Below, piece by piece: positions 30,120-42,400 of a stretch of DNA of 64,000 nucleotides. Made by a program: the position numbers and the translations under genes. The notes below the pieces were generated by a model, which was given only the letters and a program-made list of their open reading frames with translations, searched no databases and was not told where the DNA came from. Numbering within the stretch: position 1 is the stretch's first letter; every line of letters starts with the position of its first letter. Origin of the DNA: Syntrophotalea acetylenica (GTDB taxonomy: Bacteria > Desulfobacterota > Desulfuromonadia > Desulfuromonadales > Syntrophotaleaceae); the NCBI RefSeq assembly GCF_001888165.1, contig NZ_CP015455.1:124001-188000 (forward strand), given 5' to 3'.

Positions 30120-31565
30120 ATGAGTTTGCGTGTTTACAATACCATGTCCGGCCGCAAGGAAGTCTTCGAGCCGCTGCAACCCGGCAAGGTCGGCATGTAT
30201 GTCTGCGGCGTAACCGTTTACGATTATTGCCATATCGGCCATGCCCGCGCCAACGTGGTTTTCGATGTCATCTACCGGTATCTGCAATTCATCGGCTACG
30301 ATGTCACCTATGTGCGCAATTACACCGATGTCGATGATAAAATCATCAAGCGCGCCAACGAACGGGGCATCACGTCCGATGACCTGGCCGGCGAATTCAT
30401 CCAGGCTTTTGATGAGGATATGGCGCGCCTCGGACTCGCCGATCCGACGGTTCAGCCCAAGGCAACCCATCATATCGACCACATCATTGCCCTGGTTCAG
30501 AGGCTCATCGAGCGCGGCATCGCCTACGAATCCGGCGGCGATGTCTATTTTTCGGTGGAGAATTTCCCCTCCTACCTCAAGCTCAGCAAGCGCAATATGG
30601 ATGAAATGCGTTCCGGCGCCCGTATCGCGCCCGGTGAGCAGAAGCGCAACCCCATGGATTTCGCCCTCTGGAAAGCCGCCAAGCCCGGCGAGCCGGCCTG
30701 GGAGAGCCCCTGGGGCCCGGGGCGCCCCGGCTGGCACATCGAATGCTCCGCCATGGCGATGGAGTATCTCGGCGAATCTTTTGACATCCATGGCGGCGGC
30801 AAGGACCTTGTGTTTCCCCATCACGAAAACGAAATCGCCCAGAGCGAAGGGGCCACCGGCAAACCCTTTGTCAAATACTGGCTGCACAACGGCTTCGTCA
30901 ATGTCAACCAGGAAAAGATGAGCAAGTCGCTGGGCAATTTTTTCACCATCCGGGATATTCTCAAAAGCTACGATCCGGAGGTGCTGCGCTTTTTCATCCT
31001 TACCGCCCATTATCGCTCGCCCATCGACTTCTCCGATCAGAACCTGCAGGAAGCGCGGCTGGGTCTTAGCCGGTTTTACGAGGCGTTGCAGGTCGCCTTG
31101 GAAGTCCTGGACGCCAGTCCGGCAAGCGATTCCGTTTCAGAGGCCGGCAAAACCCTTGAAGCTGCCTTCCGCGAAGCGATGGACGACGATTTCAATACCG
31201 CTGCCGCCATTGGTCACCTGTTCGAGGCGGTCCGCACCATCAACCGCCTGGTCACTGAAAAGGGCTTCCGTAAAAATCGCGAAAAGCTCGCCGAGGTTCG
31301 GGCTCTCTACGAAACCCTGCTGAAACTCGGGGGGGTACTGGGCATTTTCGCCTCCGACCCGGCCATCTGGCTCAGGCAGATGAACCTCGCCCTCCTGACG
31401 GCTACGGGGTACAGCGAGGCAGACATGGAGGAATTCATCCGCCAACGGCAGGTAGCCCGTAAAAACAAGGACTTTACCCGTGCCGACGAAATCCGCGATG
31501 AACTGGCCGCCAAGGGTATCCAGCTGCTGGACGGACCGCAGGGCACGACCTGGAAGGTACGCTGA
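30120..31565 (+). CDS. cysS: Cysteinyl-tRNA synthetase
   Basis: 481 residues. C29 is the first zinc ligand, HIGH is at 38-41 (DYCHIGHAR) and KMSKS is in [22 protein letters not shown] and [12 protein letters not shown] carry the other zinc ligands. It charges tRNA-Cys. It is 43 bases downstream of glnS and probably cotranscribed with it. AAGGAGC precedes the ATG at 30120. Confidence 0.98.
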   Translation: MSLRVYNTMSGRKEVFEPLQPGKVGMYVCGVTVYDYCHIGHARANVVFDVIYRYLQFIGYDVTYVRNYTDVDDKIIKRANERGITSDDLAGEFIQAFDEDMARLGLADPTVQPKATHHIDHIIALVQRLIERGIAYESGGDVYFSVENFPSYLKLSKRNMDEMRSGARIAPGEQKRNPMDFALWKAAKPGEPAWESPWGPGRPGWHIECSAMAMEYLGESFDIHGGGKDLVFPHHENEIAQSEGATGKPFVKYWLHNGFVNVNQEKMSKSLGNFFTIRDILKSYDPEVLRFFILTAHYRSPIDFSDQNLQEARLGLSRFYEALQVALEVLDASPASDSVSEAGKTLEAAFREAMDDDFNTAAAIGHLFEAVRTINRLVTEKGFRKNREKLAEVRALYETLLKLGGVLGIFASDPAIWLRQMNLALLTATGYSEADMEEFIRQRQVARKNKDFTRADEIRDELAAKGIQLLDGPQGTTWKVR

Positions 31566-31591
31566 CCGCAGGCATATTGCATAAGCATTGA

Positions 31592-31621
31592 AAAGGGTCA
31601 TTCGGCAGGATGGCCCTTTTT
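31592..31621 (+). terminator. Terminator after cysS
   Basis: AAGGGTCA pairs with TGGCCCTT (one G-U pair) across a ten-base loop, followed by a T run to 31621. Confidence 0.75.
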
Positions 31622-31693
31622 GGCGTCATGCGCAGTGTGTTTGCCGTTAAAGCAGGTTTTCTTTTTCCACGGGACGTTTTAAACTCCACGATT

Positions 31694-33697
31694 ATGGCCA
31701 GATTCGTTCTCAAATCCGACTATCAACCACGCGGCGATCAGCCGCAGGCCATCGACGAACTCGCTGCCGGCATCGGGCGGGGCGACCGTCACCAGGTGCT
31801 GCTCGGGGTTACCGGTTCGGGCAAGACCTTTACCATGGCCAACGTGGTGGCAAGGGTGCAGCGCCCGACCTTGGTGCTGGCCCATAACAAGACCCTGGCG
31901 GCGCAACTGTACGGAGAATTCAAGGAACTGTTTCCGGACAACGCGGTCGAATATTTTGTTTCCTACTACGATTATTACCAGCCCGAGGCCTACGTCCCCA
32001 CCACCGACACCTTCATCGAAAAAGATTCCTCCATCAATGAGGAAATCGACAAGATGCGGCATAGCGCCACCCGCAGTCTGCTCAGCCGCAACGATGTGTT
32101 GATCGTCGCCTCGGTGTCCTGTATCTACGGTCTCGGTTCACCCGAAGCCTATTACGGCATGCTCATCCGTCTGGAAAAGGGCATGCAGCTTGACCGTAAC
32201 AGCCTGCTCAAGCGCCTGATCGAAATCCAGTACGAGCGCAACGATATCGATTTTCACCGGGGCGCCTTCCGGGTCCGCGGTGATACGGTGGAAATTTTCC
32301 CCGCCTACGAGGAAAAACGGGCACTGCGCATTGAATTTTTCGGAGACGAGATCGACGCCATCTGCGAAATCGATCCGTTGCGCGGCAGGATTCTGGATCG
32401 GCTGGAGCGTACCACGGTGTTCCCCGCCAGCCACTATGTCGCCACCCGGCCGACCCTGGATCGGGCCATCCGCGAGATCCAGGACGAACTGCAGGAGCGC
32501 ATCGTCTGGTTCCGCGGCAACGACATGCTGCTGGAGGCCCAGCGCATCGAGCAACGTACGATGTTCGACATCGAAATGATCGAGGAGATGGGCTACTGCC
32601 AGGGAATCGAGAACTATTCGCGGTTTCTCGATGGCCGCCGTGCCGGACAGCCGCCGGCGACCCTGTTCGACTATTTCCCCGATAACGCCCTGTTGTTCAT
32701 CGACGAGTCGCACGTTACCGTTTCCCAGATCGGCGCCATGTACCGGGGCGACCGTTCCCGCAAGGAGACGCTGGTGCGTTACGGGTTCCGGCTGCCTTCC
32801 GCTCTCGACAACCGGCCCCTGACCTTCGAGGAATTCGAAGCCAGGGGCATCCAGACGGTCTATGTATCGGCCACGCCGGCCGATTATGAACTACGCAAGG
32901 CCGACGGGGTGGTGGTGGAACAGATTATCCGCCCTACCGGGCTGGTCGATCCGCCCATCGTCGTGCGCCCCGCCAAGGATCAGGTGGACGATCTCATCCA
33001 CGAGATCCGGCATACCGTCAAACGCAACGAGCGCGTGCTGGTTACGACCCTCACCAAACGCATGGCGGAGGAACTTACCGGTTACCTCGGTGAGCTCGGC
33101 ATCAAGGTGCGCTACCTGCACTCCGATATCGATACCGTGGAGCGCGTGCAGATCCTGCGTGATTTGCGCCAGGGGCTGTTCGATGTGCTGGTCGGCATCA
33201 ATCTGCTGCGCGAAGGTCTCGATATTCCCGAAGTGTCGCTGGTGGCAATCCTGGATGCCGACAAGGAAGGTTTTTTGCGCTCGGAACGTTCCCTGATCCA
33301 GACCTGCGGTCGGGCCGCCCGCAATGTAGAGGGCCACGTTATCATGTACGCCGATCAGATCACCCGCTCCATGCGCAGATGTATCGACGAAACCGAACGC
33401 CGCCGCGCCGCCCAGCTGGACTACAATGCGAAGCATGGCATCACGCCGCGGACGGTCAAAAAATCGATGCGTTCCATTCTCGAGGACATCGCCGAAAAGG
33501 ACTATGTCGAGCTGCCCCTGGCCGCCGAGGCGCTGGAGGATTACCACACGCCCCAGGATATAAAAGCCGAGGTCATTCGCGTCAGGGATGAAATGCTGGC
33601 GGCGGCCGCGGAGCTGGAATTCGAAAAAGCCGCGGCGCTTCGGGACCGCATGCTGGAACTGGAAAAACTCGAACTGGCGTTAAGGGGCGAGGGGTAG
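31694..33697 (+). CDS. uvrB: Excinuclease ABC subunit B
   Basis: 667 residues. Walker A GVTGSGKT is at 38-45, the beta-hairpin region [12 protein letters not shown] follows, the helicase motif DESH is present, and the C-terminus is a UVR domain ([21 protein letters not shown]) that binds UvrC. UvrB verifies DNA damage after loading by UvrA. Start at 31694 is chosen from the family N-terminus. uvrA and mfd lie further along the same strand in this window. Confidence 0.98.
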   Translation: MARFVLKSDYQPRGDQPQAIDELAAGIGRGDRHQVLLGVTGSGKTFTMANVVARVQRPTLVLAHNKTLAAQLYGEFKELFPDNAVEYFVSYYDYYQPEAYVPTTDTFIEKDSSINEEIDKMRHSATRSLLSRNDVLIVASVSCIYGLGSPEAYYGMLIRLEKGMQLDRNSLLKRLIEIQYERNDIDFHRGAFRVRGDTVEIFPAYEEKRALRIEFFGDEIDAICEIDPLRGRILDRLERTTVFPASHYVATRPTLDRAIREIQDELQERIVWFRGNDMLLEAQRIEQRTMFDIEMIEEMGYCQGIENYSRFLDGRRAGQPPATLFDYFPDNALLFIDESHVTVSQIGAMYRGDRSRKETLVRYGFRLPSALDNRPLTFEEFEARGIQTVYVSATPADYELRKADGVVVEQIIRPTGLVDPPIVVRPAKDQVDDLIHEIRHTVKRNERVLVTTLTKRMAEELTGYLGELGIKVRYLHSDIDTVERVQILRDLRQGLFDVLVGINLLREGLDIPEVSLVAILDADKEGFLRSERSLIQTCGRAARNVEGHVIMYADQITRSMRRCIDETERRRAAQLDYNAKHGITPRTVKKSMRSILEDIAEKDYVELPLAAEALEDYHTPQDIKAEVIRVRDEMLAAAAELEFEKAAALRDRMLELEKLELALRGEG

Positions 33698-33826
33698 GAG
33701 CCGCGGGCCGGCAATTTTCAGGTTTCGCCGCCGCCTTCCTTGAGAATCCTGACCTTCACACGCGTGGTCATGATCTCGACCAATCTCCCGTTGTTCCGGG
33801 TTTTCGGCAAGGCGAGGTTGCTCGGG

Positions 33827-34621
33827 TTACAGGCGCAGCTTGTAGCCTCGTGCAATGAGAAACGCCGCCCACGCAAACAGGATCGCAGCCATCAGGAAAG
33901 AGACGAGAAAGGCCATATGCAGAGGAACGTCGCCAACCCCGAGGACCGCCTGGCGAAACCCGTCGATAAGGTACAGTAACGGGTTGAAGCGGGACAGTCC
34001 TTCCCAGAATGGCGGCAGGATCGAAACCGGGTAGAAAACACCGCCAAGATAGATCAGCGGTAGAATGAGAAAATTGTTGAACATCGACAAGGCGTCAAAC
34101 GTATTGGCGTGAATCGCCGCCACCAGGCCGAACTGGGCGAAGAGGAAACTCGCCAAAGCGGCCATGGCCAAAGCGGCGGCCGGATGTTGCCAGGGCAGGT
34201 CGGCAAAGAAAGTCGAAATGATCAGCACCGCCGTGCCGACCAGCAGCCCGCGCAGCATGGCGGCGAGAGTATAGGCCAGAATGAACTGGGGTGCGCTGAT
34301 GGGTGTGACCAGCAAATCAACAATATTGCCCAGGTAGCGGGAAATGAACAGGGATGAAGAAGTATTGGCGAAACTGTTGCTGATCACCCCCATAAGGATC
34401 AGGCCGGGAATGACGAACTGGGCATAGCTGAATCCTTCCAGCACCGAAATGCGCTCTCCAAGCGTGGCGCCGAATACGAACAGATACAGCGAGGCGGTCA
34501 CGATCGGTGCCAGCAGCGTCTGGAAAGAGACCCGCAGAAAGCGTAAAACCTCCTTTTGCAGCAAGGTTGCAAAGGGAAGCCAGGCGACGAAACGTTCGGG
34601 TTGCCGGAACCGCTCCATCAT
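33827..34621 (-). CDS. ABC-2 type transporter permease
   Basis: 264 residues with six membrane helices and the ABC-2 signature region (FNNFLILPLIYLGGVFYPVSILP...FNPLLYLIDGFRQAVLG). It pairs with the ATPase encoded just upstream; the ATG at 34621 overlaps its stop codon (ATGA). This family exports drugs, polysaccharides or lipids; the substrate is unknown. Longer in-frame starts upstream lie inside the ATPase gene and are rejected. Confidence 0.93.
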   Translation of the reverse strand: MMERFRQPERFVAWLPFATLLQKEVLRFLRVSFQTLLAPIVTASLYLFVFGATLGERISVLEGFSYAQFVIPGLILMGVISNSFANTSSSLFISRYLGNIVDLLVTPISAPQFILAYTLAAMLRGLLVGTAVLIISTFFADLPWQHPAAALAMAALASFLFAQFGLVAAIHANTFDALSMFNNFLILPLIYLGGVFYPVSILPPFWEGLSRFNPLLYLIDGFRQAVLGVGDVPLHMAFLVSFLMAAILFAWAAFLIARGYKLRL

Positions 34622-35556
34622 TTGCCACCTGCCTGTCCGTTGTCGGGTCTTGCGCCGGTGAGATGCAGGAAGACCTCTTCGAGGCCGGGCCGCGATGTTT
34701 CGATATCTCTCACGGTCATGCCGAGATCGCCAAGGCGGCGCAACACCTCCCCTGCCCCCTGCTCTGCATCGATAACCAGGCGCAGCGCGCTTCCGTTGTC
34801 CCGCAACGCCGGACGCAGATCTGCGAGCGTCTCGGGGACCTCGTGCAACGGCTGCTCCAGGGTGACATGCAGGTATCGGCCTTCGATCCTTGCCAGCAAC
34901 TGCTGCGTTTTTTCCAGGGCGATAAGGTCCCCGTGGTTCATGATGGCGATGCGCTCGCACATCTGCTCGGCCTCTTCCAGATAGTGGGTGGTCAGCAGCA
35001 CCGTGACCCCTTCAGCGTTGATTTCCCGCACGAAATCCCAGAGGGTGCGCCGAAGCTCCACGTCGACACCGGCAGTTGGTTCATCAAGGATCAGCAGGCG
35101 CGGCTTGTGAATCATGGCCTTCGCGACCATGAAGCGTCGCTTGAGGCCGCCGGACAGCTTGTTCATGGACTTGTGCAGATGCGGTCCCAGACCCAGCCGC
35201 TCGATGAGCAGCTCGCACCAGTCGGCATCCCGCGGCACACCGTAATAGCCCGAATGGATCCGCAGGGCGCGGTCGATGGTGAAAAAATTGTCGGTGACGA
35301 TTTCCTGGTGCATAACCCCTACCAGGCGACGGGTGAGGCGTCGTTCGGAGCGATTGTCATGCCCGAAGATCAGAACCTGGCCGCTATCGATGCGGCAAAC
35401 GCCGCTGATCATGTTGATCGTGGTGCTTTTGCCTGCCCCATTGGGTCCGAGCAGACCGAATATCTCGCCGGGCTGTACCGTCAGCGACAGATTCCGCACC
35501 GCGGGCGCTCCGGCAAAAGATTTATGCAGATGTTCGATATGGAGAGCGGAAGTCAT
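34618..35556 (-). CDS. ABC-2 type exporter ATP-binding protein
   Basis: 312 residues. Walker A GPNGAGKS, signature LSGGLKRR, Walker B LLILDEPTAGVD and the switch histidine in LLTTHYLEEAEQMC are all present. The C-terminal 80 residues are the extension common in DrrA/NodI/CcmA-type ATPases. Start chosen at 35556 (MTSALHIEHL). Translationally coupled to the permease. Confidence 0.95.
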   Translation of the reverse strand: MTSALHIEHLHKSFAGAPAVRNLSLTVQPGEIFGLLGPNGAGKSTTINMISGVCRIDSGQVLIFGHDNRSERRLTRRLVGVMHQEIVTDNFFTIDRALRIHSGYYGVPRDADWCELLIERLGLGPHLHKSMNKLSGGLKRRFMVAKAMIHKPRLLILDEPTAGVDVELRRTLWDFVREINAEGVTVLLTTHYLEEAEQMCERIAIMNHGDLIALEKTQQLLARIEGRYLHVTLEQPLHEVPETLADLRPALRDNGSALRLVIDAEQGAGEVLRRLGDLGMTVRDIETSRPGLEEVFLHLTGARPDNGQAGGK

Positions 35557-35610
35557 TGCGGCACTATAGCGCCAATTGGCCGCCGAAGCAATGGCACGCC
35601 CCGAAGCCAA

Positions 35611-37232
35611 TCAGACGCTGCCGGTATCATGCGCCCCCTCGGCATGGCGGTACGGCCCGACGGGCTCCGTCACAACCTGGTTGCGGCCCAGTAATTTGGC
35701 GCGATACAGAGCCTGGTCGGCACGTACGATCAACTCCTCGGGAGTGCTCCCTGGCCTGGGGATGGCGGTTGCCACACCGACACTGACCGTGACAACAGGC
35801 AGCAGCGGCGAGGCCTGATGGGGGATCTGGAGATCCGCCACGGCAGCCCGGCAGCGCTCCCCGAGAATCCTTGCGCCGTTATCCGTATCCGGAAGGACCA
35901 GCGCGAATTCCTCCCCTCCGTAACGGGCGGCCAGGTCCCCGGGCCGGGCCACCACGGTTTCAAGTGTCCGCGCCACGCGCTGCAGGCAATCATCCCCCGC
36001 CAGATGTCCATAGTAATCGTTGTAGGCCTTGAAGTGATCGATGTCCACCATGACCAGGCTCAGGGGCCGTCCCTCCCGTTGTGCCCGTTTCCATTCCTGG
36101 TTGAGGTGATCATCGAAAAAGCGGCGGTTGGCGATGCCGGTCAGGCCGTCGGTCAGGGACAGACTTGCAAGTTTGCGGTTCGCTTCGTCCAGCTGCCGGG
36201 TACGACGCGCTACCAGCGCCTCGACGGCTGCGGTGTGCCGGGCCATCAGCCACATATACAGTGGCAGCGCCAGGGCAACCACGAGGCCGGCCAGCACGAA
36301 CATCCATGGCACCACGCTCCGCCGGCTTTGAAAGTAGCCGCCGGTCGGTAGGGCCAGCAGCCGCCAGCGCATGTTGCCGAGGAGCTTGAGATCCCGCGCA
36401 AAGGACACGTCCGCGGGACGGTCCGAATGCGGCTGCTGCTGATAAGCGAACAGTTCGGTGTGGCCTCCGATGGGGTCCATGTTGACCAGGCTCGCCATAA
36501 AAAGCGACCGGAAGTCCGACCAGTCGGCGCGTTGGAGCAGCGTGGCGAAATCGAACAGGCCGACCATGACGCCGCGCAGCCGATCCCGCCGGTTCACTGC
36601 ACCGGGCGAGTGAGCTTCGTAGACGGGCAGAATTCCGAGCAATCCCTCGTTCAGTTGCGGCCAGACAGTCAGGCCGGCATGGCCAGCCACCAGGACCGAG
36701 CCCTGCGCCGGTAAAGCGTCAAGCAGGCGTAAAAAGGCCGGGTCTCCGCCCAGGTCCAGCCCGATCAGCGGTTCCTGTGGAAAGGTGGTTTTCACGTGCA
36801 GGATGGGATAATGGGCACGACGCGAAGGGGCCACCCGCGGTTGGCCCTGCGCAGAGAGTTCGAACAGGCAAAAGGTCGGGTCTTCGGCCCGTATCGAGGC
36901 TTCGAAGGCTGCACGCTGCGGTGCCTCAATATAAGGGACCCACACCAATGCGCGAATCCCCGGATGCCGTGCGATGGCCTCTTCGGCTGCGGCGTGAAAC
37001 TCTTTTTTTCCACCTGCCGGGAGGCGATGAAAAGGTTTTTAAAGGCGAACAGCACTTCCAGGTTCAGGTGCAGCTCCCGCTCCAGGTCCACCGCCCTGGC
37101 GTCGAGTTCATGCTGAAAATCGGAGCGCAGTTCGCGCTGTTCGAGGTGGCGCAGGCGCAAGGGAGCAAGTACCGCCAGGCTCATGCCCAGCAGTACGGTC
37201 AGCACCATCGTGAAACGCAACCCCTTGCTCAT
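35611..37232 (-). CDS. Diguanylate cyclase with CHASE-type sensor domain, one apparent frameshift
   Basis: An N-terminal membrane helix (about 8-25), a periplasmic CHASE-like sensor domain and a second helix lead to a GGDEF domain. The active site is YGGEEF and an inhibitory I-site RPGD lies five residues before it, so product feedback is likely. It makes c-di-GMP from GTP. The frame breaks at the T run 37003-37009 (A run on the coding strand): adding one base restores VEKKEFHAAAEEAIARHPG and a 540-residue protein. As written, the N-terminal membrane part and the catalytic part are separated. Confidence 0.88.
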
Positions 37233-37261
37233 CTACCTGCCCGTTCTTATCGCTAGCGGTG

Positions 37262-37981
37262 TCAGTCGCGTCTTGCGGCAAATCGCGCCACAAGAATGCC
37301 GAGTTCATAAAGGACAACAAAAGGACCGGCGATCGCTGTCTGGGAAATGATGTCGGGGGGCGTCAGGATGGCGCCGATGACAAACGCCAGCAGCACCGCC
37401 AGGCGGCGCCGGCGCGCGAGCCAGATATGATCGACCAGGCCGAGACGGGCCAGGAAAAAGATAATGATCGGCAGCTCGAAGATTAGCCCAAAGGCCAGCA
37501 GCAGACGACAGGAAAGGGAAAGGTATCCGCCCATGGACAGCATGGCGCTGATGTTGCCGATGCCGGTGCCGTAGCCGATGAGAAAACGAAACACCATGGG
37601 AAAGGCAAAGCCGAAGCCAAACCAGGTGCCGATAGCGAAGCACGCGCTGCTGGCCACGACAAAGGGTACCGCCAGACGTTTTTCGCCAGGATAAAGCCCA
37701 GGCGCGACAAACGCCCATAGCTGCCAGAAAATCACCGGCAGGCTGGCAAGCAGGCCGGCCATGGCCGCCAGTTTCACATAGGTGAAGAAAGGTTCGGTCG
37801 CCTGGATAAAAACCAGGGAACTCCCGGCCGGCAGCGCCTGACGCAAAGGGGCGGAAATGATCTGGAACAAGGTCTCGGCAAAGACATAACAGATCACTGT
37901 GGCAAGCAGCCAGGCACCGCCCGACCAAATCAGACGGCGCCGCAACTCTTCAAGATGACTGACCAGGGGTTGATCAACCAT
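37262..37981 (-). CDS. tatC: Sec-independent protein translocase TatC
   Basis: 239 residues and six membrane helices. [10 protein letters not shown] near the N-terminus carries the conserved Glu that recognises the twin-arginine signal; [11 protein letters not shown] and [12 protein letters not shown] follow. It overlaps the end of the upstream tatA/B gene by eight bases. The ATG at 37981 matches the TatC consensus start. Confidence 0.96.
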   Translation of the reverse strand: MVDQPLVSHLEELRRRLIWSGGAWLLATVICYVFAETLFQIISAPLRQALPAGSSLVFIQATEPFFTYVKLAAMAGLLASLPVIFWQLWAFVAPGLYPGEKRLAVPFVVASSACFAIGTWFGFGFAFPMVFRFLIGYGTGIGNISAMLSMGGYLSLSCRLLLAFGLIFELPIIIFFLARLGLVDHIWLARRRRLAVLLAFVIGAILTPPDIISQTAIAGPFVVLYELGILVARFAARRD

Positions 37982-38243
37982 GACCGGGTGAGGAATCCTT
38001 CGGCGGGCGGGGTGCATCGGAAGTGTCGCTCAAGGCGACCGGTTGGTCGACAGTGCTTTCGGGCGGCGTTTGTTGGACAGTAAACGCATCGTCCGCTTCT
38101 TCATGCAATTCGCGGGTGGCGCGCTTGAATTCGGCCAGCCCCTTGCCCAGGCCTCGGGCCAGCTCCGGAAGGCGTCGTGGCCCGAGAATGATCAGGGCCA
38201 GGGCCAAAATGAGCAGCAGTTCGGTGGGACCGATATTGAACAT
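37974..38243 (-). CDS. Twin-arginine translocase subunit TatA/TatB
   Basis: 89 residues. One N-terminal membrane helix ([19 protein letters not shown]), the [17 protein letters not shown] hinge and amphipathic helix, and an acidic, Pro-rich tail. The LGP turn and the N-terminal Glu resemble TatB, while the short length resembles TatA; no second TatA gene is in the window, so it may serve both roles. Forms an operon with tatC. Confidence 0.93.
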   Translation of the reverse strand: MFNIGPTELLLILALALIILGPRRLPELARGLGKGLAEFKRATRELHEEADDAFTVQQTPPESTVDQPVALSDTSDAPRPPKDSSPGHG

Positions 38244-38354
38244 GCGGGAAACCTCTTTTCTTGGTCACGAAAGTCGAAAGTAGCCGATTTATCGGCGCAA
38301 CCTGACAATAGCCGCAAACGCTCCGGCTGTCAAGAGAGTCGAAGCGGTAAAGGT

Positions 38355-38383
38355 TTGACAAACAAGGGGTTTTACACTATGAT
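38355..38383 (+). promoter_or_regulatory. Sigma-70 promoter of nadA
   Basis: TTGACA at 38355-38360, 17-base spacer, TATGAT at 38378-38383. Near-perfect consensus, 46 bases before the nadA start. Confidence 0.9.
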
Positions 38384-38429
38384 GCGCCCCATTATAACAG
38401 TGTTTACCCCCTGAAGGAAAGGGCTGCGA

Positions 38430-39344
38430 ATGGAATCGGGACAACTCAAGGATGAAATCCGGCGTCTGGCCAAAGAGCGCAACGCGCTGATCATGGCGCA
38501 TTTCTACCAGCGTGACGAAATTCAGGAGATTGCCGACGTGGCCGGTGACTCGCTGGCCATGGCGATCGAGGCGGCGCACACCGACCGACAGGTGATTGTT
38601 TTGTGTGGTGTGCATTTTATGGCGGAGAGCGCCGCCATTCTGGCACCGGGCAAAACCGTGTTGTTGCCCCGCAGCGACGCCGGATGCCCCATGGCCGACA
38701 TGGTCGAGGTGGATGCATTGCGGGCCATGAAAGCCCGACTTCCCGGCCGTCCGGTGGTGACCTACGTAAACTCGAGCGCCGCGGTCAAGGCCGAGAGCGA
38801 CATCTGTTGTACCAGCGCCAACGCCGTGGCGGTGGTCAATTCACTGGATGCGGCCGAGGTCATCCTGGTTCCGGATCGCAATCTGGGCCGTTACATTGCC
38901 GCGAACACCGACAAAAAGTGCTATTTCTGGGAAGGCTACTGTCCGCATCACGACCAGGTGCCCGAGGAAGACGTGCTGGCCGCCAAACAGGCCCATCCCG
39001 ACGCCTTGTTCCTGGCGCATCCGGAATGCCGGCCGCAGATCCTGGCGATGGCCGATCATGTGGCCTCCACCAGCGGCATGATCGATTATGTTCGCAAAAG
39101 CCCGGCGAAAAAATTCATTCTCGGCACGGAGCAGGGTATCCTTTACCGGTTGCGCAAGGAAAACCCCGACAAGCAGTTCATCATGCCCAACAGTCTGCTC
39201 TTCTGCAAAACCATGAAATACATCACTCTCGAGGATGTGCTGGCTTGCCTGCAATCCATGTCGCCGAGGGTAACGGTTCCCCCGGAAACCGCCGACAAGG
39301 CCCGCCGGGCGCTGGAGCGCATGCTGGCGGTGCCGCGTGACTGA
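38430..39344 (+). CDS. nadA: Quinolinate synthase NadA
   Basis: 304 residues. The three [4Fe-4S] ligands correspond to C86 (DAGCPMAD), C171 (EGYCPHHD) and C259 ([10 protein letters not shown]). NadA condenses iminoaspartate with dihydroxyacetone phosphate to quinolinate, the de novo NAD precursor. nadB and nadC are not in the window. It has its own strong promoter and terminator and so is a single-gene unit. Confidence 0.98.
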   Translation: MESGQLKDEIRRLAKERNALIMAHFYQRDEIQEIADVAGDSLAMAIEAAHTDRQVIVLCGVHFMAESAAILAPGKTVLLPRSDAGCPMADMVEVDALRAMKARLPGRPVVTYVNSSAAVKAESDICCTSANAVAVVNSLDAAEVILVPDRNLGRYIAANTDKKCYFWEGYCPHHDQVPEEDVLAAKQAHPDALFLAHPECRPQILAMADHVASTSGMIDYVRKSPAKKFILGTEQGILYRLRKENPDKQFIMPNSLLFCKTMKYITLEDVLACLQSMSPRVTVPPETADKARRALERMLAVPRD

Positions 39345-39372
39345 GCAAACCGATACATTTTTTTTACGGGAC

Positions 39373-39402
39373 GGGGCGCAGTTGCAGCGCCCCTCTCTTT
39401 TT
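39373..39402 (+). terminator. Rho-independent terminator after nadA
   Basis: GGGGCGC (39373-39379), seven-base loop, GCGCCCC (39387-39393), then TCTCTTTTT. It ends only five bases before the mfd start codon. Confidence 0.92.
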
Positions 39403-39407
39403 GAAGC

Positions 39408-42400
39408 ATGAAACCTGCTGACCTCCATATGGACCGGCATCCGGCCCTGGAAGAATTATCTCGCGCCCTGAACGATGTGCCCCGTGCCGAGCTGCTCGGC
39501 ATGACCGGCAGCAGCAGCGCCTTTGTGCTGGCGCGTCTGCTGGCCGATAGCCCTGAGCCGCTACTGATTCTTGCCGCCAGCCCGGAACAGGCCACCCGCA
39601 TGGCGGCCGATCTTGGTTTCTACCTCGGCAATCCCGGCCAGGTTGTCTGCCTCCCGCATTGGGAAATGCGTCCCTATGAAGCCCTGCTGCCTCATCCAGG
39701 GGTGGAGGCAGCACGACTGGCGGCGCTGGCGGTCCTCGCCGACGGGCGTGCCCGGGCTCTGGTGCTGACCGTGCGCTCAGCCATGCAACGGGTTATGCCG
39801 CGTCCCATTCTGGCCCGCTTGCGCGGCTGCCTGCGGGAAAACGAGCACCATCCCCGGGAAACGCTGTTGTCGCGCCTTGCCGACCTTGGTTACCATCCCG
39901 TACCGCTGGTGGAGGATCCCGGCACCTTTTCGGTGCGCGGCGATCTTCTGGATCTTTTTCCCCCGGCTTCCAGGGAACCGGTGCGCATCGAGTTTTTCGG
40001 CGACCAGATCGAGCGCATGCGCCCCTTCGATCCGATCAGCCAACGTTCGCGCGGCGAGAAAATCCCGGCGCTGGAACTGCTGCCCGCGCGGGAAATGATC
40101 CTGGCCGGCGAGTACCTGGACAATTTCGCGCGCAACCTCAAGCAGCGCGCCGACAGTCTGGGGCTTGCCCGCCCCCTTAGAGAAGCCCTTCTGGAAGAGG
40201 CGCGCGAGGGCTTGCTGGGACCGGGGCACAGCTTTCTTATGCCGCTGTGCTACAACGGTCTGGACAGTATCTTTGATTATGCGCTGCCCGGCGGACGGCT
40301 GGTGTGCCTCGATCCGTCGGCCATCGCCCAGGAGAAAGACCATCTCGACGATGAGGTTCGCGAGGGCGAAGCCCGTCTGGCGGACCGCGGCGAACTGTAC
40401 CTGCCGGGAGAGGCTCTGTACCTGACAGGCGATGAGATGGATCGTCGGTTGCGGGGCATGCCACGTCTCGACATCCCTTCCATGCGGCTGTATCACCTGG
40501 AAGAGGCGCCTGTGCAGCTGGTGTTTCGCACCGATGGCAACGCCGACCTGCGCAGCCGGCAACAGCAGGATGGCGGCCTCGCCGCGCAGCTGGCCGACCG
40601 CATACTCGCCTGGCAACAGGACGCCTGGCGCCTGCTGCTGGTCTGTCATCAACAGGGGCAGGCCGATCGCCTGCGGTCCCTGCTGGCGGGTCGCGGTCTG
40701 GATCTGCCGCTGCTGCCGGATGTTGCGGTTTCCGCTCTGCGGCCCGGGCACCCGGTGATTACCCTGGGCGATCTGTCTGTTGGCTTCCGTCTGCCTGAGG
40801 AACGGCTTGCGGTGGTCACCGAAGAAGAGATTTTCGGCCAGCGCACCCGCCGCAGCGGGGCCGCCGAGGCGCGGGCCAAAGCGCGCCTGTCCTCTCTGGC
40901 CGAACTGCGCGAAGGTGATCTGGTGGTGCATGCCGATCACGGAATCGGTCGCTACCAGGGGTTGCGGCATCTGTGCCTGCAGGGAGCCGAGGGGGATTTC
41001 CTGCACCTGGAATATGCCGGCAAGGACCGCCTGTATCTGCCGGTGGAGCGCATCGAGAAGATTCAGAAGTATGTCGGGGTTGAGGGTGCCGCGCCGCGCC
41101 TTGACCGCATGGGCGGAGGCGCCTGGGAAAAAGCCAGGCTCAAGGCCCGCGCGGCGGTCGAGGAGCTGGCCCGCGAACTGCTGCAGATCTACGCACGGCG
41201 CGAAATGCACGAGGGCTTCCGTTTTTCGCCACCGGATGCCATGTTCCGGGAATTCGAGGCCGCTTTTCCTTACGAGGAAACCCCCGATCAGCTGGCTGCG
41301 ATCAACGAGGTGCTGGCGGATATGCAGGCGCCGCGCCCCATGGACCGGGTCATCTGTGGGGACGTCGGCTACGGAAAGACCGAAGTCGCCATCCGCGCCG
41401 CCTACAAAGCGGCACTGGACGGTAAACAGGTCGCGGTGCTGGTGCCAACCACGATTCTGGCCCGCCAGCATGGCCAGACCTTCGCCGAGCGCCTGGAAAA
41501 TGCGCCGGTTTCCGTCGCTTCCCTGTCGCGGCTGAACAGCGCCGCCGACCAGAAACAGATTCTGGCGCGGACCGCCGACGGCAAGATCGATATCCTCATC
41601 GGCACGCACCGGCTGCTGCAGCGCGATGTGCGCTTTAAAAACCTGGGGTTGCTGATTGTCGACGAGGAGCAGCGTTTCGGCGTCACTCACAAAGAGAGGC
41701 TGAAAAAACTGCGGGCCGAAGTCGATCTGCTGACATTGACCGCTACCCCTATTCCCAGAACCCTGCATATGAGCCTGCTGGGGCTGCGCGATCTGTCGGT
41801 CATCGATACGCCGCCTGTCGACCGCCAGGCGATCCGCACCTATGTCAGCCGTTTCGACGACGACCTGATCCGTCAGGCGATCCTCAACGAGCTGCGCCGC
41901 GGCGGCCAGGTGTTCTTCGTTCATAACCGCGTCCAGAGCATCGGTGCCATGGCCGAATTTCTCCAGAATCTGGTTCCCGAGGCGAAAATCGCCGTCGGCC
42001 ACGGCCAGATGACCGAAAAGGCACTGGAAACGGTCATGATGGATTTTATTGAAGGCAGGACCAACGTGCTGGTCTGCAGCACCATCATTGAAAACGGCCT
42101 GGACATTCCGCGGGTCAACACCATTATCGTCAACCGGGCCGACTGTTTTGGTCTGGCTCAGCTTTATCAGTTGCGCGGCCGGGTCGGACGTTCCCATGTC
42201 CGCGCCTATGCCTATCTGCTGATCCCCGGAGAAAGCGCCCTGACCCATGAGGCCCGCGAGCGGCTGCGGGTGCTCACCGAACTGACCGAACTCGGTGCCG
42301 GATTCCGCATCGCCAGCCACGATCTGGAACTGCGTGGCGCCGGCGACCTGCTCGGTCCCAAACAATCCGGACAGATTGCCGCCATCGGTTTCGAGATGTA

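Noticed and set aside
38302-38331. TGACA...TGTCA imperfect inverted repeat between tatA/B and nadA
   Set aside because: The arms match only with a two-base bulge and no regulator site is recognisable; too weak to list as an operator.
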